Below, in pieces: positions 1-5,595 of a DNA stretch of 5,595 nucleotides. The notes beneath the pieces are model-generated. The model did no database searches and was not told the origin of the DNA. It was given only the letters and a program-made list of their open reading frames with translations. The position numbers were made by a program, and so were the translations under genes. Positions within the stretch are counted from its first letter, which is position 1. Every line of letters begins with the position of its first letter. The stretch is from Acidobacteriaceae bacterium (GTDB taxonomy: Bacteria > Acidobacteriota > Terriglobia > Terriglobales > Acidobacteriaceae). The stretch spans positions 1 through 5,595 of the forward strand of contig DAHUXF010000212.1 of NCBI GenBank assembly GCA_027307295.1, given 5' to 3'.

Positions 1-20
1 CGCAGATTCAACCAGCAAAC

Positions 21-632
21 ATGCAAACCTCTCCGGTGCAAGTTGCTCCCGTTGGATTTTGGGAATCGCTTTGGGCTTCTCCTAAATTCTGGCAAGTTCT
101 GCCATCTCTCATCACAGCCTTTATGGCCCTTATCGTAGGATTGATCCTCCTGAACTTTAATCATTGGTCCACTCGAAGGAGTGCTCGGCAAGATCACATA
201 CGAATGTTGATGGATATTGACAATCGACTGATTGACCGGCCCTATCTGTGGGCAATCTATGGCCACACGTTGACGCCATCATCTGAAGATAAGAAGAAGG
301 AACTAGAACAGCTAATGACCGTGACTGCTGACTATCGCACATTGCAGGAAGATGCGTTGATGTACGCATGCTTCAATATGTTTGAGGCGGTATATGATTT
401 TCACCGGCATTTGGGGTTCTTCAGTTGGCACAAACGGATCGTTTCCAGATTAATGTTTTGGTCAGACCGGCGTAAGGCCGACCAGGAATACAAGGATTCA
501 TGGGACCGATTTGCGAAGGATTTCTTCAGCGCAGATGGGGGCCGCCGCTCTTGGGAGTTATTTCAGAGACAGCGCAATCTATATTCCGCGTCTTTTCAGC
601 GTTGGGTTGAAGACTTTCGTAAGCATCAATAG
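21..632 (+). CDS. Small single-span membrane protein of unknown function
   Basis: I do not recognise a named family for this 203-residue protein. One hydrophobic segment at about residues 27-46 is followed directly by a basic stretch (RRSAR, 52-56). This predicts a periplasmic N-terminus and a cytoplasmic body of about 150 residues. The body is helical and rich in Trp, Phe, Tyr, Arg and Lys, without Cys or His clusters that would suggest catalysis. The layout (N-terminal anchor, a D-x-x-L-I-D-R-P segment near 66-73, a later N-x-F-E-x-x-Y segment near 119-125, then W-x-x-F and Y-x-x-x-F pieces) resembles widespread small membrane-anchored hypothetical proteins, but this is impression only. No good ribosome binding site precedes the ATG, and the frame stays open to the left edge, so the true start could lie outside the window. 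GC is about 47% over bases 61-300, lower than the minus-strand genes. Confidence 0.75.
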   Translation: MQTSPVQVAPVGFWESLWASPKFWQVLPSLITAFMALIVGLILLNFNHWSTRRSARQDHIRMLMDIDNRLIDRPYLWAIYGHTLTPSSEDKKKELEQLMTVTADYRTLQEDALMYACFNMFEAVYDFHRHLGFFSWHKRIVSRLMFWSDRRKADQEYKDSWDRFAKDFFSADGGRRSWELFQRQRNLYSASFQRWVEDFRKHQ

Positions 633-720
633 GGCGCCGTAATCTGTTGTGGCGCAAAACGGGGGCTGCATGCGGATGATATCGCTGGAAGCCGCTGAAA
701 CAGGATGGGAAATGGGTAAA

Positions 721-733
721 GATCGCGGCGATC
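721..733 (-). terminator. Weak hairpin after the 520-residue gene
   Basis: GATCG-CGG-CGATC is a 5-base stem with a 3-base loop, 35 bases beyond the stop codon of the minus-strand gene. On that strand it is followed by only three T residues. It could be a weak terminator between the two convergent genes, but the stem is short and the T-run poor. Confidence 0.2.
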
Positions 734-767
734 AAAAATAACATGCGGCTCGCGCACCACGCCTCCC

Positions 768-2330
768 TTAGCCCAGTTTCTCCGCTTCCGTCATCAGAGA
801 GAGCAGCCGCTTGGTGGTCGCGGCCAGATTAACGGCGGCATCAATATTCTTGGCTTCCTTCGCGGCGTCCACGTGGCCCTTCATCTCTTCCACTTGGACG
901 CGTGCTATGTCCACAGCCGCAGCAATATCAGTCGGCTCATTCTTCTTGTGCCGCTCCATGCAAACGTGCAGAATGGTGCGCGCCGCCACAGTCCGCTGCA
1001 GGGCCCGCGCGGTCTCATCTTCCAGAGCAAACGCCTGGGCCTCCCAGGTGGCGATCAGGAGCTTGCAACCTCCCAGCACAATAGCTGAAACCGCCGGCGA
1101 ATTCTTCTGCGGAATGTTCTTCAACTGTTCCGCGATGTCCACCACGCAACGCATCAGATAGTCATCTTCTTCCGCCTGCTCTTTGGGTGAGGGTGGAGCG
1201 CCGTGATCCGCGCTCTGCGGTGGCTGGGACATCAGATCGGATGCCGCCGGTGGTTTCACCCCAGCGGGCGGCTGTTGCACCTTAACGGCAGTAATTTCTG
1301 GCGGCGAAGCAGCCACAGGCTTTGGCGCTTCGGCTGCCAACGCAGGTTTCGGGGCCGGCATGGTTGTAACCTTGGCAACCACAGGCGCTGGTGCTTCTGC
1401 CGGGCGAGGAAAAGATATGACGGCTGCCCCAGGCGGGCCAACGGGGCTTTTACGAGAGCTCTCCAACGCAAGCTGCAGAGCATGGCGCAGCACGATCAGT
1501 TGCAGGAAAGAGGATCCTCCGGAGTAAGGCGCGCGGAATGGTGTTTTCCACTGGTGCACCACATGGCGAACCTGGTCCAGTGATTCATTGTCAGAAAGGC
1601 CGGCATCGCGGCAATCCACCACCGTAATTCCCGCCTTCTCCAGGTCATTCACCAGGTTGCGGATGGCATGCAGGTCCTGATGCATGGCGTGGAAAAAAGC
1701 CCGCCGGGCAAGAAAATTAAAACGGGTGAACGCCACCAGAAATCCTGGCTCAAAATACTGGTCGCCAACCGCCTGCTTCAGTTCACGGACATCCTGCAGG
1801 GCCCCGGAATTTTGCAGCTGTTCCAGACTGTTGGACTGGTTGAGCTTGCTGAGTTTTTCATCCAGGCCCGGCGCCCAGTCAGGAAAAGTTTTAGCGGACT
1901 TGCCGATCGCAGGCTCCAGAACGCGCGCCACTTCTGCCAATCCTGTTTCCGCAAGACCGTGCGGCGCACAATGAGCAAAATACTGGACCAGCAGGAAATC
2001 GATTTTTTCCTTGTCGGCTTCGCTCTTCTGTTTTCTATCCAGATGGCGGGCAATCAGATAGCGCAGGTTTTCTTCGCTTTGCAGCGTTGTGCTCTGCAGC
2101 AATTGCCGCAATTGCCAAACCTGTACGCGGGTATCAAGCTCCTCAAACCAGCGGCGTACGCGGTCCATGACCTCCGCCTCCGCGCGGTCCACAGGATCAT
2201 CCAGGTCTGCGCACGGCGCAACGCCCAGCTCAAAAGTCCTGTCCAGTTCGCTGTATACCGCATACAAACGGCGGGCCACGCGCCAGAACTTAGCGGCTTC
2301 CTCCACATTGAGCGTAGTAGTTGTTGTCAT
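768..2330 (-). CDS. 520-residue hypothetical protein with Pro/Ala-rich linker
   Basis: I do not recognise the family. The protein has three parts. An N-terminal, largely helical region covers about residues 5-292 and is rich in Arg, Glu, Leu, Phe and Trp. A low-complexity Pro/Ala/Val/Lys linker covers about 294-388, with repeated AP, KP and PP steps. A second helical region covers about 389-520 and ends in Ala/Lys/Glu-rich amphipathic helices that could form a coiled coil or bundle. There is no signal peptide or membrane segment, so it is probably cytoplasmic. No nucleotide-binding, metal-binding or catalytic motif stands out; the two folded ends on a flexible tether suggest a scaffold or adaptor, which is inference. 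The ATG is followed by five Thr codons and lacks a clear ribosome binding site, but no better start lies nearby. It follows the PilZ-like gene on the same strand after 101 bases and could share its transcript. Confidence 0.85.
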   Translation of the reverse strand: MTTTTTLNVEEAAKFWRVARRLYAVYSELDRTFELGVAPCADLDDPVDRAEAEVMDRVRRWFEELDTRVQVWQLRQLLQSTTLQSEENLRYLIARHLDRKQKSEADKEKIDFLLVQYFAHCAPHGLAETGLAEVARVLEPAIGKSAKTFPDWAPGLDEKLSKLNQSNSLEQLQNSGALQDVRELKQAVGDQYFEPGFLVAFTRFNFLARRAFFHAMHQDLHAIRNLVNDLEKAGITVVDCRDAGLSDNESLDQVRHVVHQWKTPFRAPYSGGSSFLQLIVLRHALQLALESSRKSPVGPPGAAVISFPRPAEAPAPVVAKVTTMPAPKPALAAEAPKPVAASPPEITAVKVQQPPAGVKPPAASDLMSQPPQSADHGAPPSPKEQAEEDDYLMRCVVDIAEQLKNIPQKNSPAVSAIVLGGCKLLIATWEAQAFALEDETARALQRTVAARTILHVCMERHKKNEPTDIAAAVDIARVQVEEMKGHVDAAKEAKNIDAAVNLAATTKRLLSLMTEAEKLG

Positions 2331-2431
2331 CGTTTTGTGCCGCTTGCGTGCGACCGTTCAGTTCCGGAGCAGCCCGCGGTAACGCTTTCCGCATCTGCCC
2401 GCATGATGCTTCCCCTGGCGGTCTTCTCAAC

Positions 2432-2782
2432 TCATGCTTTGATGATCCAGTTTTTTACGTCCTGGAGAAATCTTGCCGCTACGGCCATCTGCCCATGATG
2501 CAGCCGCATGGCGATAATTTCTGCTTCTACATCCAGTGATCCGTCAGAGTTCCTCAACCGCACGGTATCGTCAAAATCCAGCGGCAACCTGGAAACAAAC
2601 AATACTTCAGACGCCGTGCCAAACTCTATCAACGTATGTTCCGGCGCCGTCACCGTATTCGGACCTTCCTTGGTCACACGAACTGAAATACGAATCGGGA
2701 CCGCGCCTGGAAAAAATCTGGCGAGTCCCCCTACGCATTCCCCGCTACACAGCCCCAACCCATTTCGAAATGATCTTTGCAT
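2432..2782 (-). CDS. PilZ-like domain protein, degenerate
   Basis: From the ATG at 2782 the product has 116 residues. Residues about 22-110 match the layout of small PilZ-like proteins: an opening strand P-I-R-I-S-V-R-V (29-36), a charged turn, a T-L-I-E-F strand (50-54), a V-R-L-R-N strand (74-78), then E-A-E-I-I (86-90) and a closing M-A-V-A-A-R-F strand (99-105) before a short helix (K-N-W-I-I). PilZ domains usually bind cyclic di-GMP through RxxxR and (D/N)xSxxG motifs. Neither is present here, so binding is doubtful and a structural or protein-contact role is more likely. The start is uncertain: the frame stays open upstream, with a GTG at 2872 behind a weak GGAAAAG and a TTG at 2893. 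I chose 2782 because the upstream extension (Trp, Cys, Pro rich) does not look like protein. A sigma-54 type promoter lies upstream at 2914-2929. Confidence 0.6.
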   Translation of the reverse strand: MQRSFRNGLGLCSGECVGGLARFFPGAVPIRISVRVTKEGPNTVTAPEHTLIEFGTASEVLFVSRLPLDFDDTVRLRNSDGSLDVEAEIIAMRLHHGQMAVAARFLQDVKNWIIKA

Positions 2783-2913
2783 GTTCCGTTTACTTGCCCC
2801 AGAGCATCGGTTGCCTGTCCAGTCAGGGCCCTTCGGGCAATACCAGGAGACAGCAACAAGCGGGAAAGCCACTCTTTTCCACAGCCAGAGCAAACTTCGC
2901 CAAAGTGTGTAAG

Positions 2914-2929
2914 AGCAAGACCCCGGCCA
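2914..2929 (-). promoter_or_regulatory. Sigma-54 type -24/-12 promoter
   Basis: Read on the minus strand this is TGGCCGGGGTCTTGCT. The established sigma-54 consensus is TGGCACG-N4-TTGCW, and 10 of its 12 defined bases match, including the invariant GG and GC with the required 10 bases between them. Transcription would start near 2903 and run into the PilZ-like gene. It lies just downstream of a gene for a sigma-54 activator, which raises its credibility. No convincing -35/-10 pair was seen nearby. Confidence 0.6.
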
Positions 2930-2976
2930 AAGCTTCCGCTACAGCTAACCTATTGATTTGGAAGATGTAAATTAAT

Positions 2977-2995
2977 ATGCAACGCTAGATTGCAT
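2977..2995. promoter_or_regulatory. Candidate NtrC-type activator binding dyad
   Basis: This is a perfect inverted repeat, ATGCAA-N7-TTGCAT, with 6-base arms. The inner TGCA-N9-TGCA layout is the same 17-base architecture as known enteric NtrC sites (TGCACC-N5-GGTGCA). Its centre at 2986 lies about 83 bases upstream of the transcription start predicted for the sigma-54 element, within the usual range for an upstream activating site. It is not a good terminator: the stem is short and AT-rich and has no T-run after it on either strand. Confidence 0.45.
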
Positions 2996-3002
2996 CAGCG
3001 AA

Positions 3003-3041
3003 ACGTCTCAGGATGAAACAACGTCTCAAGCCTTTGTCTCA
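3003..3041. repeat. Three short GTCTCA direct repeats
   Basis: GTCTCA occurs at 3005-3010, 3023-3028 and 3036-3041; the first two extend to ACGTCTCA. The third overlaps the stop codon of the activator gene. The middle copy forms an imperfect dyad with TGAAAC (3014-3028, one mismatch, 3-base centre). These could be extra regulator contacts upstream of the sigma-54 element or chance repeats. Confidence 0.3.
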
Positions 3042-4439
3042 AGAGCCGGCAGAAGCGCTTTTGCCTGAGCCGATGTTATAGCGCTTGAGCTTGCGATACA
3101 GGGTGGCCCGGCTGATGCCCAGCATCCGTCCGGCCAGCGCCTTGTCGCCATTCACCTGCTCAAAGACGCGCTGGATGGTATCACGTTCAAGCTCCTCAAG
3201 GTCCGTGTTGGCCGCAGGCGCATCACCCGCCGGCGCTGCTGGCTCCGGAGCTTCCGCATCCTGGTTCTCCCGCACCGCAGGGGGAAGATCGTGCAGTTCA
3301 ATCGTCTTCTGGCTTCCCAGGGCAACCGCGCGTTCAATACAGTTTTCCAGCTCACGCACGTTTCCGGGCCAGTCATATTGCAACATGCACCTGGCCGCCG
3401 CCGGAGAGAGCGTAATTGGCTCACCCGGAGCAAAGCGGTCAAGAAAGTAATGGACCAGTGACGTAATATCAGACCGCCGTTCCCGCAGCGGGGGCAGATG
3501 CAGGGTAACAACGTTCAGTCGGAAGTAAAGGTCGCGGCGGAATTTGCCTTCTTTTTGCGCCGCTTCCAGGTCGCGATTGGTGGCGGCAATGACCCGCACA
3601 TCCACTTTTATGTTCTGGTTGCTGCCGACGGGCCGGACTTCCTTTTCCTGCAAAACACGCAATAATTTGGCCTGTAACTCCTGCGAGAGCTCTCCAATTT
3701 CATCCAGAAAGATGGTCCCTCCGTCCGCAGTCTGGAACAGGCCTTCCTTGGAACGGACTGCGCCGGTAAAGGCCCCTTTTTCGTGGCCGAAAAGTTCGCT
3801 TTCAATCAGGGTAGGCACCAGGGAACCGCAATCCACGGCAATAAACGGTTTTTTGGAGAGCAGGCCGCGATAGTGAATGGCCCGCGCCACCAGTTCTTTG
3901 CCGGTGCCGCTTTCTCCGGTAATCAGCACCGGCGTGCGCGTATCTTTCAGGCGCGCCACCATGCGCATTACATCCTGGATTTTGCTGGAAGAGCCGACAA
4001 TGCCGTTCAACTCCATCTCCGTGCTCACGCGGTCGCGGAGAAACTGGTTTTCAGCCACCAGGTTTACCTTTTCCGCCATGCGCTGCAACAGCAGTTTGAG
4101 TTCTTCAATGCGGAATGGTTTGGTGATGTAGTCATATGCGCCCAGCTTCATCGCCTGCACCGCTGTTTCTATGGAGCCGTGGCCGGTCATAATGGCGATC
4201 TCTGTCCGCGGCAACAGCTCTTTCACGCGCGGCAAAAACTCCAGGCCGGACATGTTCGGCATCATCAGGTCAGCCAGGATGATATCGGGCGAATCGTTTT
4301 CCAGACGGGCCAGGGCGGCCTCCGCGCTCTCCGCCTCCACGCAATCAAACCCCACGGAAGCGCCCACCGTCATGCAGAGCTTGCGTATGCTCTGGTGGTC
4401 ATCCACAATCAGAAAACGGACTTTAGCGGAATCCGTCAT
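3039..4439 (-). CDS. NtrC-family sigma-54-dependent response regulator
   Basis: This 466-residue protein is a complete bacterial enhancer-binding protein. The receiver domain (about 7-120) has the acidic pair D13-D14, phosphoacceptor D57, T85 and K107. The AAA+ domain (about 145-385) has the Walker A motif GESGTGKE (175-182), an intact GAFTGA loop (222-227) that contacts sigma-54, Walker B IFLDEIGE (243-250), and the arginine-rich FRRDLYFRLNV segment (300-310). A Pro/Ala linker (about 388-412) leads to a Fis-type helix-turn-helix (about 432-454). Phosphorylation should drive oligomerisation and ATP-dependent opening of sigma-54 promoters. The ATG overlaps the TGA of the preceding receiver gene (ATGA), and a GGAAGG lies 4 bases upstream, so the start is secure. 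The specific subfamily cannot be named from sequence alone. A likely target lies directly downstream: the sigma-54 element and dyad before the PilZ-like gene. Confidence 0.96.
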   Translation of the reverse strand: MTDSAKVRFLIVDDHQSIRKLCMTVGASVGFDCVEAESAEAALARLENDSPDIILADLMMPNMSGLEFLPRVKELLPRTEIAIMTGHGSIETAVQAMKLGAYDYITKPFRIEELKLLLQRMAEKVNLVAENQFLRDRVSTEMELNGIVGSSSKIQDVMRMVARLKDTRTPVLITGESGTGKELVARAIHYRGLLSKKPFIAVDCGSLVPTLIESELFGHEKGAFTGAVRSKEGLFQTADGGTIFLDEIGELSQELQAKLLRVLQEKEVRPVGSNQNIKVDVRVIAATNRDLEAAQKEGKFRRDLYFRLNVVTLHLPPLRERRSDITSLVHYFLDRFAPGEPITLSPAAARCMLQYDWPGNVRELENCIERAVALGSQKTIELHDLPPAVRENQDAEAPEPAAPAGDAPAANTDLEELERDTIQRVFEQVNGDKALAGRMLGISRATLYRKLKRYNIGSGKSASAGS

Positions 4440-4831
4440 ATCGCCTTCCCGAAGATGCTTTGCACGATGCTGATCAATTCCTGCACGCGAAAAGGTTTTT
4501 CAAGATAAGGTACGCCGGTGCTTTGCAGGGCTTTCATGGTCTCTTCATTCACCGTGTCGCCTGTGATAAACAGCATGCGCTCCTTCAGTTCCGGACGGTG
4601 CATGACGATCCAGGCATGCACGTCCGCGCCGCTCGCTCCTCCGGGTGTCCGCATATCAGAGATAATCCCGCCGAAGCGTCCCGCTTCCAGGGCGCGAATG
4701 CCTTCCGCAGCCGAGCTGGCCGCATAGCATGCATAGCCGCTGCGCTCCAGCGCCGTACGAATAAAATTCATGACGGAGCGCTCATCCTCAATCAGCAGCA
4801 ACGGCAGCCGGGCGGTAATTACGGCGCTCAT
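4436..4831 (-). CDS. Single-domain response regulator (receiver only)
   Basis: This 131-residue protein consists of one receiver domain and no output domain. Visible key residues are E15-D16 as the acidic pair (Glu in place of the more usual first Asp), phosphoacceptor D59, T90 and K112 in the L-E-K-P-F segment. The G-V-P-Y-L-E-K-P-F ending resembles receiver domains attached to hybrid kinases. I chose the ATG at 4831 because it forms an ATGA overlap with the kinase stop and the domain begins right after it; an upstream in-frame ATG at 4933 would add 34 residues inside the kinase gene that do not look like protein. Its stop overlaps the activator ATG in the same way. It may act as an intermediate phosphoacceptor, a phosphate sink or an allosteric partner of the kinase; the sequence does not decide between these. 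Confidence 0.92.
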   Translation of the reverse strand: MSAVITARLPLLLIEDERSVMNFIRTALERSGYACYAASSAAEGIRALEAGRFGGIISDMRTPGGASGADVHAWIVMHRPELKERMLFITGDTVNEETMKALQSTGVPYLEKPFRVQELISIVQSIFGKAI

Positions 4832-5595
4832 GGCTTGGCCCCCGCAGCCAGCGCAAGCTTCAAGTCGGCCTTGGTGCGTATCGGCAGGCGGACGCTGAAG
4901 GTTGCTCCCTGGGCTTCCTGATTGTTGGCGCACAGGATTTCACCTTCATGCTCGCGCACAATGCCATAGCAGATGCTCAGGCCCAAACCTGTCCCCTGCC
5001 CCACTTCTTTGGTAGTAAAGAAGGGATCAAAGATGCGTTCCGGATGCTGGATGCCTTCGCCGTTGTCGCGGAACAGCACCTCCACCCAGCCGCCGTCATG
5101 AATGGTTTCAATCTCAATCAGTCCCGGACGCCCGGCGGCATGGACGGCATCGTAGGCATTGTTCAGGATGTTGAGAAAAACCTGCTGCAGCTGGTGCGAA
5201 TCCCCGATCAGTTCAGGCAGGCCAATATCAAACTTCTCCACAATCTGCACGCCGTGATTGGCAAAATCATAGGACCGCAACGCAATCGTCTTGCGCAGGA
5301 TGTTATTGATCTGCACCGGCTGGCGCTGCGGCGGACGCTGCCGCGCAAAGCTCAGGAGGTTCTGCACAATCTCCTTGGTGCGCTGGGCTTCTTCCAGGAT
5401 AACTTGCAGGTCTTTGCGCGCGCTGCCCGGCACTTCAGGGTTCTCCATCAGCAGATCAGAGAATCCCATGATGGCGGTAAGCGGGTTATTCACTTCATGC
5501 GCCACGCCTGAAACCAGCTGGCCCACTGCGGCCATCTTTTCCGTGTGCATCAGCTTGGCCTGGATCATGGAAGTATCAGTGATATCGGTCATCAG
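4828..5595 (-). CDS. Sensor histidine kinase, C-terminal part
   Basis: Only the catalytic end of this kinase lies in the window; the frame is open to the right edge. Numbering from the ATG at 5592, the HisKA domain has the phosphoacceptor H32 in A-H-E-V-N-N-P-L, a NtrB-like signature. The ATPase domain has the N box (N141, N144, N145), the G1 box D176-N-G-E-G, the F box F-D-P-F-F (188-192) and the G2 box G-T-G-L-G-L-S (200-206). All catalytic residues are present, so it should be active. The first residues (D-I-T-D) are typical of the end of a PAS domain, so the ATG at 5592 is most likely internal and a sensing region lies outside. The signal cannot be told from here. The TGA overlaps the ATG of the receiver gene, so it is the first visible gene of a kinase-receiver-activator operon and the probable phosphodonor for one or both downstream regulators. 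Confidence 0.95.
   Translation of the reverse strand: MMTDITDTSMIQAKLMHTEKMAAVGQLVSGVAHEVNNPLTAIMGFSDLLMENPEVPGSARKDLQVILEEAQRTKEIVQNLLSFARQRPPQRQPVQINNILRKTIALRSYDFANHGVQIVEKFDIGLPELIGDSHQLQQVFLNILNNAYDAVHAAGRPGLIEIETIHDGGWVEVLFRDNGEGIQHPERIFDPFFTTKEVGQGTGLGLSICYGIVREHEGEILCANNQEAQGATFSVRLPIRTKADLKLALAAGAKP

Noticed and set aside
634..655. GCGCC-N12-GGCGC inverted repeat after the plus-strand gene
   Set aside because: The 5-base stem has a 12-base loop and no T-run on either strand, so it is not a credible terminator.
526..744. Small minus-strand frame with a hydrophobic start
   Set aside because: It overlaps the end of the membrane protein gene, lacks a ribosome binding site, and the hydrophobic stretch is too short and is followed by composition unlike a real protein.
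2403..2430. TTGAGA-N16-CATCAT as a sigma-70 promoter for the 520-residue gene
   Set aside because: The -10 matches only 4 of 6 bases, the spacer is short and the -35 overlaps the region just after the PilZ-like stop; too weak to call.
1668..2498. Long open frame on the plus strand
   Set aside because: It lies antisense to the 520-residue gene, runs past its start into the gap and the end of the PilZ-like gene, and its product shows no domain pattern.
2953..2981. TTGATT-N17-TATGCA on the plus strand as a promoter
   Set aside because: The -10 match is poor and no plus-strand gene follows.
3783..4508. Open frame of about 240 codons on the plus strand
   Set aside because: It is antisense to the activator and receiver genes, whose motifs are unmistakable; the frame is a by-product of GC-rich coding.
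4831..4933. Upstream ATG at 4933 as start of the receiver gene
   Set aside because: It would add 34 Gly/Gln/Pro-rich residues wholly inside the kinase gene; the ATGA-coupled start at 4831 fits the receiver domain exactly.
4948..5511. Open frame of 187 codons on the plus strand
   Set aside because: It is antisense to the conserved kinase domains and has no recognisable features.

Overview
The window looks like a piece of chromosome from a free-living, moderately GC-rich Gram-negative bacterium. An Acidobacteriota (Terriglobia-type) origin is my best guess, based on the degenerate PilZ-like protein, the histidine kinase / receiver / NtrC-type activator gene order and the coding style. A deltaproteobacterium cannot be excluded without a database search. 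All genes except the first lie on the minus strand, so they read from right to left.

Right half (3039-5595, minus strand): a tightly packed signalling operon. It starts beyond the right edge with a PAS-linked histidine kinase, of which only the HisKA and ATPase domains are visible. Next come a single-domain receiver protein and then a complete NtrC-type sigma-54 activator (receiver, AAA+ with GAFTGA, Fis-type helix-turn-helix). Both internal junctions are 4-base ATGA start/stop overlaps, so the three products are probably made together and form one phosphotransfer pathway.

Middle (2432-3038): the roughly 250 bases after the activator gene hold the most interesting signal. A sigma-54 type -24/-12 element on the minus strand (2914-2929) points at a small PilZ-like gene (2432-2782). 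A perfect dyad with the TGCA-N9-TGCA layout of NtrC sites (2977-2995) sits about 80 bases upstream of the predicted start of transcription. The simplest reading is that the activator controls the adjacent gene, possibly together with the next one, which follows after a 101-base gap without an obvious terminator.

Left part (768-2330, minus strand): a 520-residue cytoplasmic protein of unknown function, with two helical regions joined by a Pro/Ala-rich linker. It converges on the first gene (21-632, plus strand), a small single-span membrane protein of unknown function. That gene has visibly lower GC (about 47% in a hand-counted stretch, against about 63% in the activator gene) and may have a different history. 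I saw no RNA genes, insertion sequences, CRISPR arrays or origins.
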